From positions 2,821,501 to 2,885,500 of the forward strand of contig NZ_CP081966.1 of assembly GCF_019823065.1 (NCBI RefSeq): a stretch of 64,000 nucleotides of DNA. Direction: 5' to 3'. Position 1 is the stretch's first letter. Every line of letters starts with the position of its first letter. Shown here piece after piece: positions 55,224 through 63,993 of the stretch. Made by a program: the position numbers and the translations under genes. This stretch comes from Pseudomonas mosselii. GTDB taxonomy: Bacteria; Pseudomonadota; Gammaproteobacteria; Pseudomonadales; Pseudomonadaceae. The notes under the pieces were generated by a model that did no database searches, had not been told where the DNA came from, and saw nothing but the letters and a program-made list of their open reading frames with translations.

Positions 55224-56360
55224 ATGAACCAGGCGGTCAGCCCAGATCCCCAGCACACCCTCGAACAAACCCAGATCCGGCGCCGCCAGCGCCTGCTGCG
55301 CTTCGGCCTGGCCGGGGGCGTAGGTCTGCTGTTGGCGGCCTATGGCGGCTACTGGTGGCTCGATGGTCGTTTCCTGGAGCAGACCGACGACGCCTACGTG
55401 CGCGCCGACTGGGCACCGATCAGCGCTCGGGTCAGTGGTTATGTGGCTGAGGTGGCGGTGGCGGAAAACGCCGCGGTCAAGACCGGCGACCTGCTGGTGC
55501 GCCTGGACGAACGGGACTTTCGCGATCGCCTGCGCAAGGCCGAGGCGCACCTGGCGGTGAGCGAGGCGGCGTTGCAGGTGCAGCGCATGCGCCTGCGCGC
55601 CTTCGCTGCCGAGCAGGACGAGCAGGCCCATGCCATCGCCCGTGCCGACGCCGAGCGTGGTGGCAGTCGCGGCGAGGCGCAGCGGGCCGAGGCCGACTGG
55701 CAGCGCTACCAGCACCTGGCGCAATGGCAGGCGGCCAGCGTGCAGCGCATGGAGCAGGCCCGCGCTACTCGTATCCAGGCCCAGGCCATGCAGCGCGCGG
55801 CCGACGCCGAACTGGCGCGCCAGCATGCACGCAAGGCGATGCTGGAGCAGCAGGGCAAGCAACTGGAGGCTGAGTTGCTGCAACGCCAGGCCGACCTCGA
55901 CCAGGCCCGCGCCGAGGCTGACCTGGCCCGCAGCGCCCTGGCCGACACCGAGATCCGTGCGCCGTTCGACGGCGTGGTCGGCCAGCGCAAGGTACGCCAG
56001 CAGCAGTACGTCACCCCCGGCCTGCCGCTGCTGGCGGTGGTGCCGGTGGCACAGGCGTACGTGGTGGCCAACTTCAAGGAAACCCAGTTGGCGCAGATGC
56101 GTCCCGGCCAGCCGGTGACCCTTGAGGTGGACACCTTCGGCCAGCACTGGCGCGGTACGGTGGACAGCGTCTCCCCGGGTTCCGGCGCGGTGTTCGCGCT
56201 GCTGCCGCCGGACAACGCCACCGGCAACTTCACCAAGATCGTCCAGCGCTTTCCAGTCCGTATCCACCTCGACCCGGCGGGTGACGACAGCCCACGGCTG
56301 CTGCCCGGCATGTCGGTGATCGCCACCGTCGACACCCGGCAGGCCCGCCATGAGCGCTGA
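55224..56360 (+). CDS. Membrane-fusion protein of a multidrug efflux pump (EmrA/HlyD type)
   Basis: 378 residues from the ATG at 55224 (atggag upstream). One N-terminal membrane segment (LLRFGLAGGVGLLLAAYGGYWWL), the EQTDDAYVRADWAPISARVSGYV biotinyl-lipoyl half-motif, and a long Ala/Gln-rich coiled coil (about 95-245). The second lipoyl half is DTEIRAPFDGVVGQRKVRQQQYVTPG, then a beta-barrel. It bridges the inner-membrane pump to an outer-membrane channel. It overlaps the pump gene by 11 bp. Confidence 0.92.
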   Translation: MNQAVSPDPQHTLEQTQIRRRQRLLRFGLAGGVGLLLAAYGGYWWLDGRFLEQTDDAYVRADWAPISARVSGYVAEVAVAENAAVKTGDLLVRLDERDFRDRLRKAEAHLAVSEAALQVQRMRLRAFAAEQDEQAHAIARADAERGGSRGEAQRAEADWQRYQHLAQWQAASVQRMEQARATRIQAQAMQRAADAELARQHARKAMLEQQGKQLEAELLQRQADLDQARAEADLARSALADTEIRAPFDGVVGQRKVRQQQYVTPGLPLLAVVPVAQAYVVANFKETQLAQMRPGQPVTLEVDTFGQHWRGTVDSVSPGSGAVFALLPPDNATGNFTKIVQRFPVRIHLDPAGDDSPRLLPGMSVIATVDTRQARHER

Positions 56361-57858
56361 AGAAAAGGTCTCCCTGCGCGCCTGGGTGGCGGTGATCGGC
56401 GGCCTGTTCGGCTGCTTCATGGCTGGCATGAACGTCCATGTCACCAGTGCCGCCCTGCCCGAGATCGAGGGCGCGCTGGGGGCCAGCTTCGAGGAGGGCT
56501 CGTGGATCTCCACCGCCTACCTGGTGGCCGAGATCAGCATGATCCCGCTGACCGCCTGGCTGGTGCAGGTGTTTTCCCTGCGCCGGGTGATGCTGGTGGG
56601 CTCGGCTGTGTTCCTGGTCAGCTCGGTGAGCTGCGCCATGGCCGGCAGCCTGGAGGCGATGATCAGCCTGCGGGTGATCCAGGGCGCCTCCGGTGCGGTG
56701 CTGATACCGCTGTCGATGCAATTGATCATCACCGAGCTGCCGGCCAGCCGCCTGGCGCTGGGCATGGCGCTGTTCAGCCTGTCCAACAGCGTGGCCCAGG
56801 CTGCCGGGCCGTCGATCGGCGGCTGGCTCACCGACATGTACTCCTGGCGCTGGATCTTCCTGCTGCAGTTGCCGCCGGGCGTGGCCCTGCTGGCGGCGGT
56901 GGCCTGGTCGATCAAGGGTCAGGCCGGGGATCGCAGTGCCTTGCGCCAGGCCGACTGGCTGGGCATCGCCGCCATGGCGCTGGGGCTGGGTGCGTTGCAA
57001 GTGGTGCTGGAGGAGGGGGGGCGCAAGGACTGGTTCGAGTCGCGCTTCATCGTCGGTTTCAGCCTCGTCGCGATGATCGCCCTGGCGTTGTTCATCCAGC
57101 GCCAACTGTGGGGCACACGGCCGTTCATCAACCTGCGCCTGCTGGGCAGCTACAATTTCGGTGTATCGAGCCTGGCCATGGCGGTGTTCGGCGCAGCCAC
57201 TTTCGGCCTGGTGTTCCTGGTGCCCAACTACCTGTCGCTGGTGCAGGGCTACAGCGCCAGCGAGATCGGCAAGAGCCTGATCGCCTACGGCATGGTCCAA
57301 CTGCTGCTGGCGCCGTTGCTGCCCCGGCTGATGCGCTGGCTCAATGCCAAGCTGCTGGTGGCCAGCGGCTTCGCCATCATGGCCCTGGGTTGTTGGCTGG
57401 GCTCGACGCTGACGGTGGACTCGGGCAGCAACGTGATCATCCCTTCGACTGTGGTGCGCGGCATCGGCCAGCCGTTAATCATGGTGGCGCTGTCGGTGCT
57501 GGCAGTGAAGGGCCTGGACAAGGCCCAGGCCGGCTCGGCCTCGGCGCTGATCTCGATGCTGCGCAACCTGGGTGGCGCTTTGGGCACGGCGTTGCTGACG
57601 CAACTGGTGTCGCAGCGCGAGCGTTTTCATTCGGTGCGGGTGGGCGAAGGGCTGACGCTGTTCGACGGCGCGCTGCAGCAGCGCCTGCCCGATGGCATGG
57701 TCGATCCGCAGTCACCACAGGTGATGCAGACCCTGGCGCTGATCGACCAGAGCGTGCGCGAGCAGGCCTACCTGATGGCCTATTCGGATGCGTTCTATCT
57801 GTCGTGCGTGGCGTTGCTCGGTTGCGCGCTGGCGTCCCTGCTGCTGCGCAGTCGCTAG
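56350..57858 (+). CDS. MFS multidrug efflux pump, DHA2 family (EmrB type)
   Basis: 502 residues with fourteen predicted membrane segments. Marks: FMAGMNVHVTSAALPEIEGALG, SWISTAYLVAEISMIPLTAWL, motif-C-like VAQAAGPSIGGWLTD and WRWIFLLQLPPG. It works with the membrane-fusion protein encoded just upstream. No outer-membrane partner or regulator lies next to it. It is convergent with the START gene, whose stop is 3 bp away. Confidence 0.93.
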   Translation: MSAEEKVSLRAWVAVIGGLFGCFMAGMNVHVTSAALPEIEGALGASFEEGSWISTAYLVAEISMIPLTAWLVQVFSLRRVMLVGSAVFLVSSVSCAMAGSLEAMISLRVIQGASGAVLIPLSMQLIITELPASRLALGMALFSLSNSVAQAAGPSIGGWLTDMYSWRWIFLLQLPPGVALLAAVAWSIKGQAGDRSALRQADWLGIAAMALGLGALQVVLEEGGRKDWFESRFIVGFSLVAMIALALFIQRQLWGTRPFINLRLLGSYNFGVSSLAMAVFGAATFGLVFLVPNYLSLVQGYSASEIGKSLIAYGMVQLLLAPLLPRLMRWLNAKLLVASGFAIMALGCWLGSTLTVDSGSNVIIPSTVVRGIGQPLIMVALSVLAVKGLDKAQAGSASALISMLRNLGGALGTALLTQLVSQRERFHSVRVGEGLTLFDGALQQRLPDGMVDPQSPQVMQTLALIDQSVREQAYLMAYSDAFYLSCVALLGCALASLLLRSR

Positions 57859-57861
57859 CCA

Positions 57862-58467
57862 TCACGGCTGGCGTTCGGCCACGGCGCGCAGGGTCTTCAG
57901 GGTAACCATCGGCGCATCCACCACGAAGCGATTGGCCAGCCAGCCCGGCACATCGCCGGCCGGGTCGGCGCGTAGTTGGTAGGTGACCTCGGTCTCGCGC
58001 TCGCCCAGCGGACGCATGACCCATTCGCCGCTGAGCCGGCGCACCCGGATCAGCCCGGGCGCAGCCGGCACCCGTCCGGGCTCGGCGCTCAGGTGACGGA
58101 CCAAGGTGTCGCTGTCGAGGCGCTCGGTGCGCACCTTGAGCACCATGTCGCGGGGCTTGGCCGGCCAGGGCAGGGCGGTGGTGAGGTAGACCCAGGTGGT
58201 GTCGCCGTCCACCTCCAGCAGGCGCATGTCGGCGCAGGCGTACAGCCATTTACAGGCCACCCGCAGGTTCTCCTGCAGGTCGGTGAGGGTGCGCAGGCTG
58301 GCCTTGATCCGGGTGATGCCGCGGAACTGCTGGTAGGCCGAACCCTCAACGCTGCTCAGGTAGACATCGATGCCGTCTTCCTGGTGGGCGAGTTGCCAGT
58401 CGTCTGCCCACGGCAAGGTGCCCGGCAGCAGGAGCAGCAGGACAAACAGAGGGCGCAGGAGGGGCAT
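57862..58467 (-). CDS. START-domain secreted protein
   Basis: 201 residues with a signal peptide (LRPLFVLLLLLPGTLPWA). The mature part reads DDWQLAHQEDGIDVYLSSVEGSAYQQFRG, then KPRDMVLKVRTERL and GEWVMRPLGERETEVTYQLRADPAGDVPGWLANRFVVDAP, the pattern of StAR-related lipid transfer domains. Such bacterial proteins are thought to bind lipids or hydrophobic ligands in the periplasm. The role here is unknown. Confidence 0.85.
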   Translation of the reverse strand: MPLLRPLFVLLLLLPGTLPWADDWQLAHQEDGIDVYLSSVEGSAYQQFRGITRIKASLRTLTDLQENLRVACKWLYACADMRLLEVDGDTTWVYLTTALPWPAKPRDMVLKVRTERLDSDTLVRHLSAEPGRVPAAPGLIRVRRLSGEWVMRPLGERETEVTYQLRADPAGDVPGWLANRFVVDAPMVTLKTLRAVAERQP

Positions 58468-58515
58468 GGCGGGGACGCCGAAGGAGGAAGGTCCGATCAG
58501 TATGGATCAAGACCG

Positions 58516-58541
58516 GCAGGAGCGGGCGTGCCCGCTCCTGC
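58516..58541 (-). terminator. 12-bp perfect hairpin after the ureidoglycine aminohydrolase gene
   Basis: gcaggagcgggc-gt-gcccgctcctgc. It lies just past the stop at 58548 on the minus strand, with no T-tract. Likely a REP-type mRNA-end hairpin. Confidence 0.7.
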
Positions 58542-58547
58542 ATTGCA

Positions 58548-59384
58548 TCAACGCTGCGGATTGAGCGTCAGGTGCACGTGACGGTTGACGTCCTTGTACA
58601 GCAGGTAGCTGAACGGGCCTGGGCCGCCGGAATAGCAGGCCTGCGGGCAGAAGGCGCGCAGCCACATGAAGTCGCCGGCCTCGACCTCGACCCAGTCCTG
58701 GTTCAGGCGGTACACCGCCTTGCCTTCCAGCACGTACAGGCCGTGTTCCATGACATGGGTCTCGGCGAACGGAATCACCCCGCCCGGCTGGAAGGTCACG
58801 ATGTTCACGTGCATGTCGTGGCGCATGTCGGCCATGTCGACGAAGCGGGTGGTGACCCAGCGGCCTTCGGTGCCAGGCATCTCGATGACGGTGGCGTTGT
58901 CGCGGTGGGTGACGAACGACTCGGGAACCGGTAGGCCCTCGACCTTCTGGTAGTGCTTGCGCAGCCAGTGGAAGGTGACATTGGCCTTGCTGTTGTTGCG
59001 CAGGCTCCAGTCGGCGCCCGGGGCCAGGAACGCGTAGCCGCCCGGCACCAGGGTGTGGTGCTTGCCTTCGACGGTGATGTCGATTTCACCCTCGACCACG
59101 AACAGCACCGCTTCGGCGTTCGGGTCCAGCTCAGGACGCTCGCTGCCGCCTTCGGGGGCCACTTCGACGATGTACTGGGAGAAGGTTTCAGCGAAACCGG
59201 TCAGCGGGCGGGCGATGACCCACATGCGCATCTTGTCCCAGAACGGCAGGTGGCTGGTGACGATGTCACGCATCACGCCCTTGGGGATGACGGCATAGGC
59301 TTCGGTGAACATGGCACGGTCAGTCAGCAGCTCGGTCTGAGCCGGGTGCCCACCGTGGGGGGCGAAGTAGGAAGGTTTCGACAT
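58548..59384 (-). CDS. (S)-Ureidoglycine aminohydrolase (AllE/UGHY type)
   Basis: 278 residues, a bicupin. N-terminus SKPSYFAPHGGHPAQTELLTDRAMFTEAYAVIPKGVMRDIVTSHLPFW is characteristic. The second cupin carries the metal residues in GGVIPFAETHVMEHGLYVLEGKAVYRLN (Glu, His, His) and WLRAFCPQACYSGG. It releases ammonia from ureidoglycine in allantoin breakdown. No other allantoin or purine genes are in the window, so it is an orphan here. The start is the ATG at 59384, with only a weak ribosome binding site. Confidence 0.9.
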   Translation of the reverse strand: MSKPSYFAPHGGHPAQTELLTDRAMFTEAYAVIPKGVMRDIVTSHLPFWDKMRMWVIARPLTGFAETFSQYIVEVAPEGGSERPELDPNAEAVLFVVEGEIDITVEGKHHTLVPGGYAFLAPGADWSLRNNSKANVTFHWLRKHYQKVEGLPVPESFVTHRDNATVIEMPGTEGRWVTTRFVDMADMRHDMHVNIVTFQPGGVIPFAETHVMEHGLYVLEGKAVYRLNQDWVEVEAGDFMWLRAFCPQACYSGGPGPFSYLLYKDVNRHVHLTLNPQR

Positions 59385-59639
59385 GAACGGTCTCGACTTG
59401 TTGTTCTCTCCCCATGCCTTGGACCACACCGGCCGGTGCGTGCAGGGGATGCACCGACAGCATAGGGGCGGGCCGGCGCCATCTACAAATTAAATGTTGG
59501 AATACCCGGTATCCAGTTGCTGAATGTCATGACAGCATTCTCATGGCGCCGGTGTAGGAAGTTTCCCAGGGTTTACGGCCATGACATTTTTTTCACATCG
59601 CCTTGCTAGCATCGCCAGCACTTCCACGGAGCTGAATCG

Positions 59640-60548
59640 ATGATACCTGTCCTGCGCAAACGTGCTGTTCGCCTCGCCCTGGCCGGTACCGGAGGGCTGC
59701 TGGCCTGTACCCTGGGTTTTTTCGGCTGGCAGTCCTTCTACCCGGTGCAGGCCGCCGAGGGCTGGGACGTTCAGGTGCTGCACAATTCGGTGACCCGGGC
59801 CGCCTCGTTGCTGCCCCAGGCCGACGGCAGCTTGCTGGTCAGTCGCGAGCTCAACGGTGGCAAGGGCAGCATCATGCGCATCACTGCCGAGGGTGACCGG
59901 ATGGTGGTGCTCGATGGCCTGTCCAAGCCCGACGGTATGGTTGCTGTCGAGGGTGGATGGGCGTTCAGCCAGGAGGTAGGCGGGGCTCCGGTCAGCCTGT
60001 CGCGCGATGGCAGGGTCAGCCAGCTGTTCTCGGGCAACAATGTGCAGGGGTTGTATAACGATGGCCAGCATCTTTATGCCATTGAGGACCGCAAGGGTGA
60101 TGGCCGATTGATGCGATACGACTGGCGCAGCGGTGAGGTCGATGTGCTGCGTGCGGGGTTGACCGAGACCGAAGGGCTGACCCGTTGTACCGATGGACGG
60201 TTGCTGTATACCGAGAAGGCTACCGGCAAGATTCGTGCGTTCAATGCCGAAGGCGCTGATCCGGTGGTGGTTGAGGGGCTGCGTAACCCGACGTTCCTGC
60301 TTTGCGATCAGCGTGGATTGTGGATCAGCGAGGATTCCACTCATCGGGCGCGGTTGGTGCGGATTGATGGTGATGGTGCTCGGCATACGATTCTCAGCTA
60401 TCTGAAGGCGCCTCAGGCTATTGTTCCGGATGGCAAGGGGGGGTATTTGCTGGCTGAAGGAGGACGGGATCGGGTTTTGCGGTTGACGCCGCCGGTCGAG
60501 GCCAGTACGGCTCAGGTCGACGGGTTGCCTCGGGGGCCTGAGGCCTGA
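59640..60548 (+). CDS. Membrane-anchored beta-propeller (SMP-30/NHL-like)
   Basis: 302 residues with a hydrophobic N-terminal anchor or signal (LALAGTGGLLACTLGFFGW), then six-bladed propeller repeats (GSIMRITAEGDRMVVLDGLSKPDGMV, GEVDVLRAGLTETEGLTRCTDGRLLYTEKATGKI, NPTFLLCDQRGLWISED). This resembles SMP-30/gluconolactonase/strictosidine-synthase-like proteins; no enzyme activity can be named. cggag precedes the ATG. The stop codon is only six bases before the GTT microsatellite of composite repeat B. Confidence 0.82.
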   Translation: MIPVLRKRAVRLALAGTGGLLACTLGFFGWQSFYPVQAAEGWDVQVLHNSVTRAASLLPQADGSLLVSRELNGGKGSIMRITAEGDRMVVLDGLSKPDGMVAVEGGWAFSQEVGGAPVSLSRDGRVSQLFSGNNVQGLYNDGQHLYAIEDRKGDGRLMRYDWRSGEVDVLRAGLTETEGLTRCTDGRLLYTEKATGKIRAFNAEGADPVVVEGLRNPTFLLCDQRGLWISEDSTHRARLVRIDGDGARHTILSYLKAPQAIVPDGKGGYLLAEGGRDRVLRLTPPVEASTAQVDGLPRGPEA

Positions 60549-60554
60549 CCTGGC

Positions 60555-60600
<46 letters not shown>

Positions 60601-60680
60601 GGTGGTTTTGATCGTTGTATGCGCATTCATTTGCGATGTTGACGCTTATTCACCTTTCCGCCCTTACGGCGGGTTACTTA

Positions 60681-62034
60681 ATGAGATGGTCACCCCGGCA
60701 CCCTGCGAGGCGTACGCTTTCGCAGGGTGCTTTTACTTCGGAGACCGTCATCATGAGCAGCGTGACCCTGATCGGCATCGACATTGGTAAACATACCTTC
60801 CACCTGCACGCCCAGGACAAGTTCGGCAAAGAGGTAATGCGCAAGAAGTGCTCAAGGCAGCAGATGATGCGGTTTCTGGCCAATCATCCCCCTTGCACGG
60901 TAGTGATGGAGGCCTGTGCCGGTTCACACTGCCTGGCGCGAGAAATCAAAGCGATGGATCATGAGGCCAAGCTGATCTCGCCGCAGTTCGTTAAACCTTT
61001 CGTCAAGAGCAACAAGAATGACTTCGTCGATGCGCAAGCCATCTGCGAAGCCGCTTCCCGACCCTCCATGCGCTTTGTGACGCCAAAATCGCCTGAGCAG
61101 CAAACGCTCTCTGTTTCTCATCGGATGCGTGAATCATTGATCCGCGACCGAACCAAGACGGTGAACCAGATGCATGGGTTCCTGCTCGAATTCGGTGTCA
61201 GCCTGCCGACCGGATTGGCAGTGGTCAAACGCCTTGCTTCGGTGCTTGAAGAGCACGACCTGCCAATACGGCTCGTCGCATTACTGCAGCGCCTGCATGA
61301 TCATTTCGTCTACTTGAGCGAGCAGATCAAGGTGTTGGACAAAGAGCTGGAGAGCCAACTGGCTGACGATGATCTAGGCAGTCGTTTGCTGAGCATGCCG
61401 TGTGTTGGGCCGATCACCGCCAGCCTGCTGGCTGTAGAAATGGGAGATGCTCGGCAGTACGGCAGTAGCCGGGACTTTGCGGCCTCTGTAGGTCTGGTGC
61501 CCCGCCAGTACAGCACTGGTGGTAGGCCAGCTTTGCTGGGGATCAGCAAGCGTGGCGACAAGAACCTTCGGCATTTGCTGGTGCTGTGCGCACGGGTCTA
61601 CATGCTTCGCCTGAAGTATCAGAAAGGCCCATTGGCCGATTGGGTGCGTTCATTGCTCGCGCGACGTCACTCCAATGTGGTGGCCTGCGCGTTGGCCAAC
61701 AAACTGGCACGCATTGCGTGGGCCATTGCCACTCGGCACACGCAATATAAAACGGAGCCAGACGCGATAAACGCCTGACCCCGTTGTGCTGCACCGAGTT
61801 TCACCATCAGGTTTTGCGATAGCTGAACAACAGATGAAATAAACGGCCGATCGGCCTGGCGATGATCCTGAACGACCAATTGGCTCTTGGAAGCCGCCTA
61901 CTTTGTTAGGATCGCCAGGTGCGAATGCTCATCGTGGCGCGGGATGCGAGCCCAATAGACGCCGGATAGATTGAAGCAAGCCATCCATTCCATCTGATGA
62001 ACAGTATTGCAAAAAATGGGGTGACCATAGATTG
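60681..62034 (+). mobile_element. IS110-family (IS1111-like) insertion element
   Basis: The transposase gene is bracketed by subterminal inverted repeats atggtcacccc (60687-60697) and ggggtgaccat (62018-62028). This is the arrangement of the IS1111 branch, which has no terminal repeats or target duplication. It interrupts composite repeat B inside the hairpin that reads gttactt...aagtaac, splitting the stem. The outer ends are estimates to within about ten bases. The 240 bp after the transposase gene hold no other gene. Confidence 0.8.
60753..61778 (+). CDS. IS110-family transposase (DEDD recombinase)
   Basis: 341 residues from the ATG at 60753 (cggag upstream). N-terminal DEDD catalytic domain: TLIGIDIGKHTFHLHAQD (Asp), VVMEACAGSHCLAREI (Glu) and KPFVKSNKNDFVDAQAICEAA (two Asp). 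C-terminal transposase_20 domain with LLSMPCVGPITASLLAVEMGD and SVGLVPRQYSTGGRPALLGISKRGDKNLRHLLVL, including the conserved Ser region. Intact and presumably functional. Confidence 0.95.
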   Translation: MSSVTLIGIDIGKHTFHLHAQDKFGKEVMRKKCSRQQMMRFLANHPPCTVVMEACAGSHCLAREIKAMDHEAKLISPQFVKPFVKSNKNDFVDAQAICEAASRPSMRFVTPKSPEQQTLSVSHRMRESLIRDRTKTVNQMHGFLLEFGVSLPTGLAVVKRLASVLEEHDLPIRLVALLQRLHDHFVYLSEQIKVLDKELESQLADDDLGSRLLSMPCVGPITASLLAVEMGDARQYGSSRDFAASVGLVPRQYSTGGRPALLGISKRGDKNLRHLLVLCARVYMLRLKYQKGPLADWVRSLLARRHSNVVACALANKLARIAWAIATRHTQYKTEPDAINA

Positions 62035-62138
62035 GTCGTGGCCAAAGTAACCAAAGCCGTGGCGCTCCATTCATCCGGCCCTCCGCTTCGCTCCGGGTTC
62101 CCTCACTCCGGCCTTGCTCCCGGGAGGACCGCGCTGCA

Positions 62139-62183
62139 GGGCCCATCCTGGGCCCCAGCGCTTGACGGGCATCCATGCCCGTC
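62139..62183. other. Hairpin pair in the left arm of repeat B
   Basis: gggccca-tcc-tgggccc (62139-62155) and gacgggcat-cc-atgcccgtc (62164-62183), identical to the left arm of repeat A. On the minus strand the small frame MDARQALGPRMG... starts at 62176, and here it runs on into the IS element. Confidence 0.6.
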
Positions 62184-62420
62184 ACCTCCCTGCGCAAGTC
62201 CTGCGTTCGGCCTCCTGAAGTCGCGAAGTTACGGGCGGCGCCTGAACTGGCGCAGCTGTCGCTAGTTGGAGATTTATTAATCTTTCGATCGTTTCGCGGG
62301 GCAAGCCCGCTCCCACGCAATAGTCGTCGTTAAATATAACCCTGTAGGAGCGGGCTTGACCCGCGAAAGGGCCGGAACAGTCAATACATAACTAATAGTA
62401 AAACAACTAACTTCGCGCTT

Positions 62421-62450
62421 CTTGCTCTTGCTCTTGCTCTTGCTCTTGCT
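62421..62450. repeat. CTTGCT microsatellite in repeat B
   Basis: Five perfect copies, against nine at the same place in repeat A, with the same flanks. Confidence 0.95.
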
Positions 62451-62524
62451 TCTAAGCGCGCGGTAGTTCAGGCGCCACCAATTGCGACTTCAGGAGGCCG
62501 AGCGGAGTTCTTGCGAAGGGAGGT

Positions 62525-62639
62525 GACGGCCATGGATGGCCGTCAAGCGCTGCGCCCCAGGATGGGGCGTTCAGCGCGGTCCTCCCGGGAGCAAGAACGG
62601 AGCGAGGGAACCCCGGAGCGTAGCGCAGGGGCCGGATGA
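62525..62639. other. Hairpin pair and small reading frame in the right arm of repeat B
   Basis: gacggccat-gg-atggccgtc (62525-62544) and cgcccca-gga-tggggcg (62553-62569), as in the right arm of repeat A. The plus-strand ATG at 62532, after gggaggtga, opens the same 35-codon frame (MDGRQALRPRMG...). Confidence 0.6.
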
Positions 62640-62781
62640 ACGGAGCGGAACGGTTTTGCCTACTTTTCCCTAGAGAAAAGTAGGTCGCCGTAAAGGCGAA
62701 AAGGTGACTAAATGTCGACATCACCTACGAATGCGCATACAAGAATCAAAACAATCTCCCCGAACCCGAACCCGAACCTAA

Positions 62782-63003
62782 TCAACTGGAAGGCTTATCG
62801 TCACTCCCAACCCCCTGCTGCTGCCCACCCCGCGACTGATCCGACAAGGGCACGCCCCCCTGGGCAACCTGCTCAGCCTGCTGCCGCTGCAGCGCCCACT
62901 GATCGCTCCGTTCCTTGAGGCGATCAGCACCACCTTCCGCAAAAGCCGAACCCGCCGAGATCATTACTAAAAGTGCGAGCACAGATGCTAAGGATTTGTT
63001 CAC
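62782..63003 (-). CDS. Small secreted hypothetical protein, 73 residues
   Basis: Starts at a GTG (63003) with ggagg seven bases upstream. A signal peptide (NKSLASVLALLVMISAGSAFA) is followed by a short polar, Gln/Gly-rich chain (ADRLKERSDQWALQRQQAEQ...). Its stop codon lies directly at the edge of composite repeat B. Function unknown; too short for a family call. Confidence 0.75.
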   Translation of the reverse strand: MNKSLASVLALLVMISAGSAFAEGGADRLKERSDQWALQRQQAEQVAQGGVPLSDQSRGGQQQGVGSDDKPSS

Positions 63004-63103
63004 CGGAAAACCTCCATTGATTGACCTTGAAACCGGCCACCCTGGCAGCCGGATCGAGGCAAGAATGGAGGCCACGGATTTTCCCAGGATTAACACACCC
63101 CGT

Positions 63104-63736
63104 TCAGTTGGCCAGCAACTGCTCGTGCACCCACCCCTGAGCCGTGAGCACCATGGATCGGGTTTCCTCCAGCGGTTTGGCCGAGCTGCCCGCTGCCAGC
63201 CCAAGCCCGGCGATGTTGGCCTGGACCGCCGCGTCACTGGCCCATACCGGCAGCTCGGTGACCTGGTAGCTGTAGGTCACCTGGGACTGCCGTCGGCCAT
63301 TGTGCTCGACAGGTGCGCTGAAACCCTTGACGGCGGTGACTCGGGCCTTGCCGAAGCACAGCCCGCCGGTGCTGGCGCCGTTCGCCCTGGGCCGGGCGTC
63401 GGCCTTGTAGTAACGCCGGCCCTCGTCGGTCAGGTCATAGGCGTAGTAGATGTCAGTGCGCGCTGGTTGCCACAGGCGCTCCGGCACCTCCGTACGGGCG
63501 ACTTCCCGCTCGCTGACCACCCCGACCCGGGCCAGGGCGTGCAAGGCCTTGTTGGTGCCCTCCACATCGAAGTCACGGGTGCGGGTGGGGAAGGCACTGA
63601 TCACGAAACAGTGCGGGTACCGGGTGTCGAGGTACGCCTGGGCGGCCTGGCGCAGCTCGGCTTCGTCGGGCTGTTGGCCGTCCGAGCAGCCGACCAGGGT
63701 CGCCAGCAGTGCCAGCGGTATGATCTTCCTGTCCAT
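63104..63736 (-). CDS. Hypothetical lipoprotein
   Basis: 210 residues from the ATG at 63736 (aaggaag upstream). Lipobox LLATLVGC with Cys near residue 17, then SDGQQPDEAELRQAAQAYLDTRYPHCFVIS. Mid-chain IYYAYDLTDEGRRYYKADARP and TAVKGFSAPVEHNGRRQSQVTYSYQVTELPVWA suggest a soluble beta-rich domain. Two further cysteines could pair. I do not recognise the family. It is followed by the small secreted protein but 100 bp apart. Confidence 0.8.
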   Translation of the reverse strand: MDRKIIPLALLATLVGCSDGQQPDEAELRQAAQAYLDTRYPHCFVISAFPTRTRDFDVEGTNKALHALARVGVVSEREVARTEVPERLWQPARTDIYYAYDLTDEGRRYYKADARPRANGASTGGLCFGKARVTAVKGFSAPVEHNGRRQSQVTYSYQVTELPVWASDAAVQANIAGLGLAAGSSAKPLEETRSMVLTAQGWVHEQLLAN

Positions 63737-63993
63737 TGTAAGGCTTCCTTGAGTTGCCAATTGCAGGGTTGCGCGCCGGCCAGGCCGGCTGGTACGGGAT
63801 TAGAACCCGCGGGCCAGAGCCCCCGCAATCATGGCAAGACGACATATCCTCGGCGCTGTGCGCTGTTTGGCAACGCCCGCGTTGCGCCAGTTCCGGCAAA
63901 ATGCCGATGCTCATCCATACTCCTCGGGTCCGCTCCGGCACCTTCGGGCAGCCGTCAACGGACAGACCTGCAACGACCACAGAGGAGCCGCCG

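Noticed and set aside
63573..63980. A minus-strand frame with a gaggag ribosome binding site starting MSIGILPEL
   Set aside because: It runs into the lipoprotein gene in another frame, shows no recognisable domain, and its downstream part is a shadow of that gene.
63737..63993. Possible small RNA between the lipoprotein and the right edge
   Set aside because: There are short inverted repeats but no promoter-terminator pair or recognisable sRNA family motif.
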